Shown in pieces: positions 23,400 to 34,735 of a stretch of DNA of 64,000 nt. This stretch comes from Macrosoma leucophasiata (Eukaryota > Arthropoda > Insecta > Lepidoptera > Hedylidae). A program made the position numbers and the translations under genes. The stretch is from NCBI GenBank assembly GCA_036365455.1, contig JAWQUS010000023.1, positions 9,734,001-9,798,000 of the forward strand. The letters run 5' to 3'. Position 1 is the first letter of the stretch, and each line of letters opens with the position of its first letter. The notes under the pieces are model-generated. The model saw only the letters and a list, made by a program, of their open reading frames with translations. It was not told the origin of the DNA and did no database searches.

Positions 23400-24127
23400 T
23401 TGGTTGGGGAAAAAGTTTCTTCGCATTTTTTAAGATAATTCAAAACATGTTTTAATATAGTTTATTTATTTTAACTAAAGTATATATATACCATTTTGTT
23501 CGATAACCTTTTGCCATCTTGTAGGTAGGGACATGATCCCATTGCCATAAAAATTTTGGGACTTCTCATCAAAATACCGCGACAAGTGGATTTGGCAGTC
23601 CTCTCGTGATTTTAACCTAATATTGCATAAAGAATTCTGAAGAGACCGAAACAGGTGGAAATCTGAAGGTGCAAGGTCAGGACTATACGGCGGATGCATT
23701 AACACCTCCCAGCCAAACTCTCTTAATTTTTGCTGAGTGGCTATAGATGTGTGAGGTCTATCGTTATCATGATGAAACACCACACCCCTTCTGTTGATCA
23801 ATTCCGGCCGCTTTCTCTCAACTTCTTGCTTTAATCTCATCAGTTGTTCGCAGTAGAGTTCAGAATCGATAGTCCTGCCTGGTGGTAATAGCTCATAATG
23901 AATAATGCCCTTCCAATCCCACCACACACACAACATCACCTTATTGCGAGTTAACCCGGATTTCGCCACAGTCTGTGAAGCCTGACCGGCCTTTGACCAT
24001 GACCTTTTTCGCACGTTCTTGTCGTACGTGATCCACTTTTCATCACCAGTTATCAGCTTCTTCAAAAATGATTCGGTTTCATTACGTCGTAATAAAGAAT
24101 CACAAATGAGTACACGGTTCATTATTT
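23400..24127 (-). mobile_element. Mariner element remnant with one terminal repeat
   Basis: The terminal sequence TTGGTTGGGGAAAAAGTTTC starts at 23400 next to a TA (23398-23399), as expected for a mariner end at a TA target. The other terminus is missing: the element breaks at about 24122-24127, where sequence shared with the Helitron 5' end at 55221 begins. Confidence 0.8.
23475..24122 (-). pseudogene. Mariner transposase, C-terminal 215 codons
   Basis: Uninterrupted catalytic region with TGDEKWITYD (first Asp), HHDNDRPH (second Asp) and YSPDLAPSDFHLF (third Asp). The second and third Asp are separated by 34 residues, the DD34D spacing of mariner transposases. Roughly the first 130 residues, including the DNA-binding helix-turn-helix motifs, are absent, so it cannot transpose by itself. 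The surviving part carries no frameshift. Confidence 0.88.
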
Positions 24128-24195
24128 GGTATTTATTTTTTCAATATTTTCAATGTACAGAATTTACACTTCTACAGATTTATTATAAGTATAGA
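24128..24195 (-). mobile_element. Helitron 5' end joined to the mariner remnant
   Basis: The minus strand starts A|TCTATACTTATAATAAATC at 24195 and matches the plus strand from 55221 to about 55278 (AAAAAATAAATACC). Mariner coding sequence follows immediately. Confidence 0.5.
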
Positions 24196-25009
24196 TAATT
24201 ATAAAATGAATAAGAAAAATTGTAATCACGTGACTGCAAACACGCCACGACTGATTGTGAATTGTGACGTCATAATAGGTACTAAGAGCAGATATGAAAT
24301 ATATTATCATTGTGGGACGTTTCACGTGCTGTAACTTGTTTGAAATCTGTCGGCATATTTTTGGTTCCAGATTAAAAACTTATTTTAAATTTCATACAGT
24401 TATTTACGTAACTTTTGCTGTAGTTCAGAGAAAAAACAAAATAGTTTCCGTAAAGGTATTTCTACATCTTGATAATTTATTGTCATCTCTCGATTTATTA
24501 CAAAAAAATGTGTTCAAAATCAAATACCCAATTGAAAAAACAGGAATAACTGACTTTATTTCGGCCTCAGGCTTTAAAATCGTTTCTTAAAATTTCATTT
24601 TTGGCCAGAAACACCTGCATTCTCTCCTGTTTTGCTTATTTAAGAAAAGATGTCGACGCATACTAACGATGCCTCATTTATCGTAGTAGACAAGATTATT
24701 GACAGATAAGATCGATCCGATCGAGACCAATACACTTGGGATCGAAGTAGGATCGATCAATACCATATGGCTGTATCTGTTATCATGCTGATAAAGTAAT
24801 GAATGAGCCATTCTCCAGCACAAGCATCGCCGTATGTGAGTATTAAGCCTTAATATAACGTAATTAACTTTGATCATTTTATATGAGTTTTTTAAATTTA
24901 ATTTCTGTTAAGATACCTAAGTGGTAAAAAAGTGTGATAAGTGCATTCTGCATATAGACAGCGTATACAAACACTAACAAAATTTAGATGTGTTTCCTTT
25001 CTTCACATC
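24196..25009. other. AT-rich DNA, nothing recognised
   Basis: The 98-codon plus frame at 24294-24590 lacks any motif and has AT-driven composition. Confidence 0.45.
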
Positions 25010-25147
25010 TAGGATTAAGATGTTATGTGAGGCCTCTGTGCCAGAAACTGGCCAACTACGGACCTGCCGTACATTACCACTTGACCAAAACACATGTGTA
25101 GCTGAAAATAACGATTTAGAGGAACGTAAATTAGTTAACACATGCAC
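25010..25147 (-). repeat. SINE-A fragment, diverged
   Basis: GGCCTCTGTGCCAGAAACT and GCCGTACATTACCACTTGAC mark the middle of the repeat. Confidence 0.6.
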
Positions 25148-25456
25148 TGCGGATCCTTAATTAGAGCTTTTATTAGCCCATCAGTAATTACAATAAAGTT
25201 TAAATGGAACTGAAAGTGCAGAAATCGAACGAGAGTCCAAACCATTGTGTCACAAGGTCACAATACAAAATAAACAAAGTAATAGAACTGAAAATTGAAT
25301 GTTTAACTGAACCCAGCTTCTTTCTTACAAAAACCAGATTCCGGGTGTAATATTTTTTTGTATTTTCAAAATAATAAATGTGTAAAATGGAACGTCCCGT
25401 TCATTGGTACTAAGTGAATAGGTACTGCAACTTATAGACATCGACACAGAAATCAA

Positions 25457-25641
25457 TCTTAATATATATAAATCTCGTGTCACAATGTTTGTCCTCAATG
25501 GACTCCTAAACCACTTAACCGATTATAATAAAATTCGCACACCATTTGCAATTTGATCCAACTTGAGAGATAGGATAGCTTACATTACGCTATCACTAAT
25601 AGGAGCAGAGCAGCGCGGGCGAAGCCGGGGCGGGCCGCTAG
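25457..25641 (+). mobile_element. Non-autonomous Helitron, short GC-ended family
   Basis: Starts A|TCTTAATATATATAAATC and ends in a GC-rich segment (25608-25637) followed by CTAG|T at 25638-25642. This is the typical CTRR end inserted between A and T. 185 bp, no ORF. Confidence 0.75.
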
Positions 25642-25654
25642 TGATCTTATAAAT

Positions 25655-25785
25655 ATAACTACGTTAAGAAAAACCGACTTCAAAACTGAAAAGTAAAAAA
25701 TAATAAAGATTTAATTGTTATTTTATACTACCTATTATTTATATGTGCTATTCACTAATAGGTTTGAAGTCGGTCTTCTTATTCA
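25655..25785 (+). mobile_element. TIR element with ACCGACTTCAA ends
   Basis: Starts near AAGAAAAACCGACTTCAAAA and ends GGTTTGAAGTCGGT. A second copy in reverse lies at 26862-26972; the two flank the LINE remnant 25826-26651. Confidence 0.65.
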
Positions 25786-25825
25786 TGTCAACTACTTCAA
25801 AGCGAAATGTATTAAGTTTTAAAGA

Positions 25826-26651
25826 ATCTTGACCCAAAACTTGGCAATGGCTACCGCATTATCCGTAGCTCCCCTAAGGTCGCTTGTGGAGCAGCTAGTG
25901 GGACACAGACGGCAAACTATCAGATGAACCATTGTCTGAACGGATTCTCCACAGTCACACATCGTTTTTCGGTGGGCTGAGAAACCCCACTTAACCAGGT
26001 TTTCGCTGCAGCGACCAACCTGGGTTCGCAAACGATTAAGCGATTTCCATATTGGCCACTGCAGGTTATGGCCAGGAGGCAGGGACTCCGAGAGTGGTAT
26101 AAAGCCTGAAGGAGGAGGACACTTGGCAGCCCATAGATGTTTTTTGGCTTCTACAGGTGTGCAATCCAGGTTCGGTGGACCGTAGAAAACTCTTGCGACT
26201 CAAGAGGCGCGGAGGTGGGATTTTGCAGCTGTGCAGAGGGTGCCGTGGATCAAATTCTTGCTTGTGTTTCTCCACTGCACAGGCTATTTCTCGGCGGACA
26301 TTTGGAGGGGCTATACCAGCAATGGGATACAGCATGTTTAGCGGGGTTGGTTTTAGACAACCCGTTATAATGCGGCATGTATCGTTTAGCGCTATATCGA
26401 CCTCCTTTAGTGTAGTCTGTAATAGGCTGGTCGTTGGTGTACATGTTAAATAATGTAGGCGCCAAAACACTTCCCTGTGGTAGCCCGTTCTTTTGGCATC
26501 GCCACCTGCTCTTTTTGTTGTCCAGGTAGATCTGAAACCGCCGATTGCTCAACATCTCGCGAAGTATAGACACAAATTTTGCATCATTGATCATGTTACT
26601 AATCTTGTCCAAAAGTATTCGAAGTTGAAGTCGGTGCCAAGCCTTAAACAA
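25826..26651 (-). pseudogene. LINE reverse transcriptase remnant with internal deletion
   Basis: Reading minus, AWHRLQLRILLDKI...LSNRRFQIYLD...GLPQGSVLAPTLFN is followed near YTNDQPITD by a jump in which the YADD active site is absent. The frame then shifts to LKEVDIALNDTCRIITGCLK, a C-terminal RT region, and another frame holds a cysteine-containing tail (CDCGESVQT...C). It is non-functional. It is flanked by inverted copies of one TIR element at 25655-25785 and 26862-26972. Confidence 0.82.
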
Positions 26652-26705
26652 ATAATTATATTTTAATCACTTATATATGAATACGAGCAAATTAATACAC
26701 TGAAC

Positions 26706-26805
26706 AAAACGTAACCAGCGAATCCTGGGTGTTTGCATGTACGCTTGAATTTATGCATTTACCTTCCCGCCCCCTTCGGGGATTATAGGCGTGAAGTTAC
26801 GTTTT
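26706..26805 (+). repeat. AAACGTAAC module
   Basis: AAACGTAACCAGCGAATCC to GGCGTGAAGTTACGTTTTA; inverted AAACGTAAC/GTTACGTTT ends intact. Confidence 0.6.
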
Positions 26806-26861
26806 AATACAATGAAATGTCTACTTTAGTGATTTTGGCTTGGCACCGACTTCAAACCTGT

Positions 26862-26972
26862 TAGTAAATAGGACATATAAATAATAGGTAGTATATAATA
26901 ACAATTCAATCTTTATTATTTTTTACTTTTCAGTTTTGAAGTCGGTTTTTCTTAACGTAGTTATATTTATTT
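26862..26972 (-). mobile_element. TIR element with ACCGACTTCAA ends, inverted copy
   Basis: On the plus strand it runs from CCGACTTCAAACCTGTTAG to TTTTGAAGTCGGTTTTTC. It is nearly identical in reverse to 25655-25785. The preceding GGCTTGGCACCGACTTC also appears inverted at the LINE edge near 26632-26650. Confidence 0.65.
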
Positions 26973-28110
26973 AATACTTTTTAGTTTATTGCTGCATTGC
27001 CAATTAGATTAATATTCAAATCTGTTAATTAGATTAATGTTCAAATCTGTTAAATTTGTAAAATCTGACTCTTTTAGCTTCGTGACAATTAGATACCTAA
27101 TTTAAATTGTATATGTGTGTCGATACAAAATTATTACACGACTATACGAAATCAATGAAAAAAAGTTATCCACGAAGGAGTAAATAACCTGTGTTGTGTC
27201 GTCGATGAGTAAATGTGTCATTGTCACTTATAATAAATCTATGCTTGCTGTCATCTTGTTGTCATGCGCATTAGGACTATCTAGGACGTCAGTGGATTCA
27301 ACGCACTGTATGACAACTCGCCGTCTATTCTTATTCCTTTAGTCTGAGGTGAAAATAAGATAATAAAAATGCTCATAAAATAAAAACTGATGGGCCTATC
27401 GGAATCAAATTTTTATGGGACCAATTCGAAACTATTCCACATCAAACATCATCAGAATTACGTAAATCGGTCAAGAAATCTCGGCGAAAATCGCGTACAT
27501 ACATAAAAAAAAATATATATATACCGGCCGAATTGAGAACCTTCTCGTTTTTTGAACTCGGTTAAAAACAGACTGCATGCCATGCATGGCCATGTAGCGT
27601 AAAATATTTTGCCTTTCTACCAGAAATTACTTCGCCGATCGTATCAACTTCCGAATAGCTATCAAAGTGATTTCAGTAGCATTGACAAAGAAGCTAATCC
27701 GCATGGCAGACGTAACCCTGGCAATTGTCATGAGGATCACATTCGCCTCGTGCTCTTTATACCGCCGATGGGGAACAGCTTGAATACAAAATGGTCGATA
27801 ACATCGCAAAGGGCCCGTATGAATTACTAAAGGGCTTGGTGGATTTAATTTGAATTAGCGATACAGCTAATTCGTTTGCGCTTCTTGTTTTTTCTTGGCG
27901 ATACGTCGCGTACAGCGTAATCTTGGTGTAAACGCCTTATAGACAGCAAATAGAAAATATATGGTTCAGGGTAAGGGAGTTAACAAAATGAATTATTGTT
28001 GGACATAAAACGGTAGTTCGATCTTGACGATTTCCGCCGATATAAGGATTTAGGTACGCCGATTAAATTTTACACTAAAATTAAATCAAATCGGGCCAAG
28101 CAAAACTCTA
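26973..28110. other. Unassigned DNA with a GC-richer island
   Basis: Apart from the retroposon end (27370-27568), 27609-27830 is open on both strands and less AT-rich than its surroundings. No domain or splice sites are recognised. Confidence 0.35.
27370..27568 (+). repeat. Lepidopteran-type retroposon 3' end ('gaattgagaacc')
   Basis: ATCAGAATTACGTAAATCGG, then an A-run, then GGCCGAATTGAGAACC...TTTTTTGAACTCGGTTAAAA. I recall this arrangement as common in Lepidoptera; exact family not assigned. Confidence 0.5.
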
Positions 28111-28258
28111 ACCCCCTTATTTATAAACGTACATTAGATATGTTTTAGCTATAGAATGCTTTGTCTTTGTCAGTTGCATTGTCTAATGTGCAGGATAGAA
28201 AAAGACAAAGGAGAGATTAGCAACACTTTAGCTAAAATACGTTTATGAATAAGGGGGT
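28111..28258. mobile_element. CCCCCTTATT MITE, complete
   Basis: Inverted ends ACCCCCTTATTTATAAACGT and ACGTTTATGAATAAGGGGGT. It shares its AAAAAGACAAAGGAGAG core with copies at 30061-30202 and 54582-54729. Confidence 0.7.
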
Positions 28259-28694
28259 ATGTATCGACATTATTTGGTATTAATAAAGTTCATTCATATA
28301 GTGAATATTGCGGACGATAAATATCTATTTATAACGTAGAGCTCCAAACAGAACGACCAAAATATGGAGGAAGAAATTAAATATCATTAATTTTAAAATC
28401 AATAATATAATTATACCTACCTACCATCCAAGCTATTCAAGCTACAAAAATGTTATAGGAAACACAGTTATCAGGTATCTAGAGAACCAAAAAGTATATG
28501 GTAGGTAAACAATAGAGTAGGCCGGAAACAATGTTTCTTTTCATGCAAGACATAACATTGTGTTTTTAATAGCAGTCGATACTGTCGCATACCTTCTTAA
28601 TCACTGCATTTTATTGCCATTGACGATTGAGGAGGTCTCACCTTTATCGCGCAAGCTTTTTTTTTTTAAAAGACTAAAGTAAGTAGAGTGCTGC

Positions 28695-28857
28695 TTTTTT
28701 ACTGGTGGTAGATTTCCAGTGTAAGAGCTCGAAGGCGTAGGAACCACCGCATTTCCAAATCTATCTACCGCCAAATGGTAGTGTTTAACACTATCGTGTT
28801 TTGGATAGATGGTAATCACTATGACAGAAATAACAACTAAGGTCTCAGGGCTGGCAA
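28695..28857 (+). repeat. SINE-A copy, first arm of an inverted pair
   Basis: Second-subfamily head to GGTCTCAGGGCTGGCAA, then joined tail-first to the opposite-strand copy 28858-29115. Confidence 0.82.
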
Positions 28858-29115
28858 TAAGTACATGCAGTTCACATTGATGTTTAGTGATGACTGCAGC
28901 CTAAACACTTACACTAAGACCAAGGTCGAAATGCAGATGCGTTACCACTCCTGAGGTCTAAGGTGTTATGCCTCAGTGCCGGAAATTACAAGGCCATATA
29001 TTACCACCTGACCGGAACACGACAGTGCTGAACACTACCGTCTAGCGGCAAGTATATTAGGTGATGCGGTGGTGCCTACGCCCGCGAGCTCCGTCAATGG
29101 AGCTCTACCACTAGT
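28858..29115 (-). repeat. SINE-A copy, second arm of an inverted pair
   Basis: Nearly complete first-subfamily copy, lacking the A-tail at the junction; head hairpin intact to CACTAGT. Confidence 0.85.
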
Positions 29116-29304
29116 CTCAAAAAAGTTAAAGTTATGACGTTATTTAACAATCTAGGAATCATGCCACTCATTATTTTAGCCGGTATTTTACAAATTTGTT
29201 AAAATTAGAGTATCATGATGCAACCCAACCTTTGTGTTACAGAATATCCCTCCTGATAATACCTTTACTGCCACGAAGCCGTATGCGTGTTGTGGGTCAA
29301 ACAC

Positions 29305-29510
29305 AAATCAATCCAGCCGTACAGAGATTAGCCAAAACAAGCAGACAGACAGACAGAAAAAATGTTGGTATATGTACCCGGTATACATTTTATTTATTAA
29401 TTTATTTAGTACATTTAAAAATACAGTACTTTTACACGTGCATGTTGTAAAAAGCAGTTATTTTTATATTACAAATAGACATTCCAATTTTATTTATTTG
29501 GTTGTATAGA
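29305..29510 (-). mobile_element. Helitron 5' part
   Basis: On the minus strand it starts A|TCTATACAACCAAATAAAT (5' end 29510) and continues into the CTGTCTGTCTG block near 29350. The 3' terminal hairpin is missing. Confidence 0.5.
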
Positions 29511-30060
29511 TGAAGGTATTTCGTTTGTTATGATAAAGGTTTTAAACGAAATTCCTTTTATGTCTAGAGTTTTTACTTTAGAGTACTATACCTACCGAGG
29601 ACCAAATCATTCTACTAAAACAATAAACTGTTGGGGCTGTCACAATAGACACTACAACACTGGAGTATGTTTTTGCTCTGAGAGATACCTCAACGCTTAA
29701 GCATCTCGGCATCTATATTAAAATAATAAAGGATAATATCTTTTCAAGCTCAATGTAATGCTATCTTCGAACTTCATAAAATAACGTTATCACATTTTAG
29801 ATATTCGGTTCCTTTGTTTCAGCGTAATGTTCACATTTGAATATCTGAACCAACTTCCGTGCGGTTTCACATTCTCAACACGAATATAGTGGCAGATTGC
29901 AACGTTATGGATTAGATAATGTAGATTACTTACTACCACAGACCAATCAGCCTTCCTATGCTTCTACATACTAACTTTATATCTACCAATGGTATGGTAA
30001 CTTCACATTTCTGATAATAGGTTCAGTTGCACCAAAATGTTTGTTGAAGTTATAGTTTTT

Positions 30061-30202
30061 CCCCCTTATTCATAAACGTACATTAGATACGTCGCTACGT
30101 ACACTTTGTCTTTATCAGCCGCATTGTCAATTGCGTAGGATAGAAAAAGACAAAGGAGAGTTTAGCATCAGTTTAGCTAAAATGCTTTTTTATGAAGTTG
30201 GG
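30061..30202. mobile_element. CCCCCTTATT MITE, right end decayed
   Basis: The left end CCCCCTTATTCATAAACG is intact; the right end is reduced to TTTTTTATGAAGTTGGG. Confidence 0.6.
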
Positions 30203-32583
30203 TTAGTCTTTAATAACAGTAACATTTTCTTGATAGTAGGGGAGCCAAGGATTCTATTTCTGTATTTACTAGAGCGCGTCAGATTAAGATATGGGAGATA
30301 CCTTCTACCCTGATGGTTACCTCCACTTAAACTAAAGTTTGGACATAGAACCGCGCCCGAAAGCCCTTAAAAAATTCATAAGGTCGCTAAGATCTTACTT
30401 ATCTTCCGAATCGTCAGAATTTTGGATAGGAGCATTGTTTGGGCACATTTTATACCCTCTTAGAATATCTGGCACGCTCTTGGTCCATGACGTTTATGCC
30501 AACCAACCTAATAATGATAACGTAATTGTCATTGGATTACGATTAAAATCTTTAACCGTCTTGTGTTTACGGAGAAATTAGTCTGTGACAGACGCACAAA
30601 AAGGCAGACCGACGCGCGAGTGATCTTGGAGATAAAAATCCGGTTTTTTTGGTCTTTTGTTGTACGGAAGCCTAAAAATAGGCTCAGCATTTTTAGTTAT
30701 AAGTTTGTAAAATCACTATTATTAGCCCCAATAGGTAAAATATGCATACCTACCCACAAAATCATTAAAACTATAGTAAAAGTTAATTGAGTAATCAAAT
30801 ATACAACAATCCGAACGCAACGAAATTGCTGGACCAAATTCGGTGAGCAAGTTTAACAATCGCCCCAACAAGCCATACAAGCCATACAACTCGCCATCAA
30901 TCAATAGCACTTGTTTCGTATTGACACGGGCGCGATTGGCATCAGCTGTAGTGTCACACGACACAACGAATCCGTTTTCAGTTCACACTGGTATCTGTTA
31001 AAATAGGTCGGTAAAATGATTGGCCACTTCGTCCGATCGTATTCCATGGCGTGGTTGCTTGAAAAGTCCAGGGTAGTCTGAGGTATTGCTATAAGGGTAT
31101 TATTGCTCATATTAGGTAGTATCTAGAAGATATTTTAAATATAGAATATAGAACGCTAGTGTACTTTAATTCTAAACAAAAACTTCAACATTTCGAAATC
31201 GTTCGAACGTTGTACAGAAACAGAAGGTAACTTAATTTATCTTCATTTTCACGAAAATGACCTTTATCTTGAACACGATTCAGAAATATTTATCATCCCT
31301 CAGGCCACCAGAAAAATATAACAATTGATTTCTTATTGTTCTTGGACCTCATAGGGTCCATTTACTGCTTCAGGGTAAGGTCGACACTGATAGCAATTTA
31401 ATAATTTATTAAACTTTATTGGAAGTGTTCCAATAGTGGTGCACGAGAGTATAGGCACCGCATGAACACCTACATAATATTTTCTTTATCTAATGCAAGT
31501 TTTTATTTGAATGCACTTTGATGCTTCCACATTCCGGTTCATTAGTAACATAAAGTTGTAGTGTTCACTTACCATTCTTGTGAATCTTTTGATTTTATTT
31601 CCCTTAAAAAATTCAATGGCTATCAGTTTAAGATCCGATGATTGTCAGTAGACTAGCAGCATCTTATTACCACATAAAAGATAATCGACACTAACAACAT
31701 CTCCCTTAAAATAAAATCAGTAAATCAGAAGAGTAAGATCAGGGGATATGCATGAATACATATTAGAATGTATTCATACACCTTTGAGTATTCGTGATTT
31801 AAAGTTTTTTCTTGTTAGTCGAAATTATGTCGAACGCAGTGCTCAACCGATCCTAGGTAGATAGCCATGGAGGAGTGTTCAGTACTTCATAGTCACGGCC
31901 CGATGGCCATTGCGTCACCATCGACACAGTAATCTGACGATAAATCACTAAAGTTTCTGGATCGGAATGAGATCACGGGCTTAAATCGACCACCAATGAG
32001 AGACGAACCTAATTCGAAGTATAGTTTATGTGCTGATGAAAAATCTGTTTTAGTTTGAAATAATTATAACACACGTCCTTATTTTATTGAAGAAGTACAC
32101 AAATGAGACAGGTAGGTTTAATAACCTACATTCGTATCGTAAAGCATATTTCATATCACGAAGTTCGCTGGAACGAATAAAGAAATAAAAAAATATATGT
32201 AAGTATAGGTATGTAATACAAATGATATAATACGAAAAAACGAATAAAATATATAACTATATAGGTATACTAGATATTCTAATTACGGCTCTTCGAAAAC
32301 TATAAATAGGAACGACGCAGCGTTTGAAACGTTCGTCAATATTGGGATATTTGTTACGGAAATATTAATTTTAAGGTGAAGGTACACTTATCCGAACGCA
32401 TTGAATGAACCGAGTGTAACGCGAAAAAAACTGCACATGTTCCCCGTGTCTTGAGAACTTCAAAAATCCTAAGTGGAGATTGGAAAGGCGCCATTCTCCT
32501 CTCCGTAATGGGTGAGATTAACATATTCATCGGATACTTTTCTAACTCCGAAGGTTTCTCTGGTTTTTGGGTAGAGGCTAAAA
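30203..32583. other. Unassigned AT-rich DNA
   Basis: Contains a 'gggttccgta'-family fragment near 30570-30680 and possible very old SINE-A traces near 31430-31590; no gene seen. Confidence 0.4.
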
Positions 32584-32650
32584 TATAGGCTGCAGCATCA
32601 CTTAACATTCATTTGAACTGCGAGATGGTATGCTACCTTCCCTACATAAT
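32584..32650 (+). repeat. SINE-A tail fragment
   Basis: ATAGGCTGCAGCATCACTTA to CTACATAATAAAAAAAC only. Confidence 0.6.
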
Positions 32651-32679
32651 AAAAAAACAAAAACAATAAATACACAGGC

Positions 32680-32918
32680 GGGTCTGTAGGCACACCGCGG
32701 ATATTCCGCCAAAATACCATACAAACGCTTAATTTGGTCTCTATTACACAGACATCAATCAGTGACGTGGAGGTATTTACTTGTGCACCTGTGTGCGTAA
32801 CACATAGGAAATACCAACTGTCGCCCTTAAGAGGGAAGGAGGTTGGGTGATGCGGGGAAATCGGGACGTCGAAGTGTCCATTCTATACGTAGTATTATTA
32901 CATATTCTCTGCTGTACG
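32680..32918. repeat. Second copy of the ~250-bp interspersed repeat
   Basis: Same blocks and order as 13590-13845; it diverges after ATATTCTCTGC. Confidence 0.6.
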
Positions 32919-33393
32919 TGTGCGAGGGTTCCGTGACTGTGATCCGTTGTGCGTTAACCTTTAATCTCGACGTCTGTTTACTTTATCGGAGGATTTTACT
33001 ACAAAATAATGTACGAGTAACTGCATGTTCATTGAATCTATTGATTTTCTATTAATAAATTTGTCCCTCTTTACTTTATACGGGATGTAGGTATTTGGTT
33101 ATCGCAGACTACCGACCCGTCCTAACCTTTAATGAATATTTTATAGGATAAGTGTCATTCAAAATTGGCTGTACTTATCTATTTTCGACACTTAAGTGTC
33201 ATTACGGTTATTACGGTTACGCCATTAATGTTATCTATATATACAGGGTTTTTAGCAGAGTCGCTCTTACAAAAAAGGGAAAAGGGACTGAATTTTTCCA
33301 AAAAAAGGGACAAAAAGGGACCAAAATGGAGCCTAAAACAATCTGTTTTTAGGGTTCCGTAGTTAACAAGGAACCCCTATAGTTTCGCTATGT

Positions 33394-34735
33394 ATCCCCC
33401 ATGTATCCCCCAATATAAACAAAACTAAATTCATCCAATTTCAGACTCACAGGAAAAAAGAAATAAACCTTAATATAATCGCAAATAATGTAAAAATTGA
33501 GGAAGCCGACAATACAATGTTCCTAGGAATAAGACATGATAAACACTGTAACTGGAAATCACTGTGGAGTATGTCTGTGACAAACTTGATAGATTCGTCT
33601 TTGCCATAAAAACACTGCGATTAACTGTATCCAGTGAAGCAGCTCTAAGTGCTTATCATGGCTATGTATCCTCAGTCCTTTCGTATGGCCTATTACTATG
33701 GGGAAACTCAGCAGATATTCATAGAGCATTTATTGTACTAAAAGAAATGTATAAGAGCTCCGGTGCTCATTTTATGGATAGCTGCAAACCTCTCTTCAAA
33801 AAATATAGAATCATGCCACTTGTTTGTATGTACATTAAAAAACTTTGTGTATTTGTTAAACAGCACCCAGAACATTTTAATAGCCACTCGCAAGTAGCAA
33901 ACAGAACCACTGTCTCAGTAAGAAGTACTCGTAAATATAAAATATACCTTCCAATATGCCGTTTAGAGCTGTACAAGAGAAATGTATATATATGTACACG
34001 CTATAACAATATACAATAAATTACCTGACGCATTTAAAAGTTTGCCGTTAAATGTATTTAAAAGGAAGATTAAAAATTGGTTACTTGAACACTGTTTTTA
34101 TGACATAAATGAATACAAAAATATGACATTTGACAAACTCATCTGACAAATTAATAATTTATAAATTGTAATTTAATTATTTAATTTAAATGGACTCTAA
34201 CATTATATTTATATTTTTTTTTTTTTATGTAATCGAAGTGCTAAACAAGCATGCAGTTCACATTGATGTTAAGTGATGACTGCAGCCTATAGACACCCAC
34301 ACAAGACCAAGGTCAAAATGCAGATGCGTTACCACTCCTGAGGCCTAAGGTGTTATGCCTCTGTGCCGGAAATTACAGGGCCTTACATTACCACTTGACC
34401 GGAACACAATAGTGCTGAACACTACCATTTAGCGGCAAGTATATTAGGTAATGCGGTGGTGCCTACGCCCGCGAGCTCTGTCACTAGAGCTCTACCACCA
34501 GTAAAAAATATACATACATATAATTATTGTTTTACCACTAATTCAATGATCTGTATTGTGATGACTGTTTTTAATATTGTAAAATATAATTTGCAGGCTA
34601 GGCAACTGACATTGTACACCTTGACGGTAGAATGTAATTGCACTGTACTTATGTCACCATGTTATCATTTCTGTACTACATTCATGCAATAAAGACATTT
34701 TATTTTATTTTTTATTATTATTTTATATGTCCGTC
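33394..34735 (+). mobile_element. 5'-truncated LINE, interrupted by SINE-A
   Basis: Flanked by TATGT at 33389-33393 and 34736-34740. RT C-terminal coding is seen from about 33420 (INLNIIANNVKIEEADNTMF), through 33564-34019 (SVLSYGLLLWGNS) and the end (FKRKIKNWLLEHCFYD, near 34060). Frame breaks separate the pieces. The 3' UTR is split by the SINE-A at 34214-34507 and ends with an AATAAA-like signal and an ATTTTATT tail. It sits inside the 'gggttccgta' repeat, itself within the hAT-like element 33244-35671. Confidence 0.82.
34214..34507 (-). repeat. SINE-A copy, full length, inserted in a LINE 3' UTR
   Basis: Complete. The head hairpin carries paired changes (GAGCTCT...AGAGCTC for GAGCTCC...GGAGCTC) that keep the stem. 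Confidence 0.9.

Noticed and set aside
31400..31600. Possible SINE-A copy near 31.4-31.6 kb
   Set aside because: Only scattered short matches; too weak to assign boundaries.
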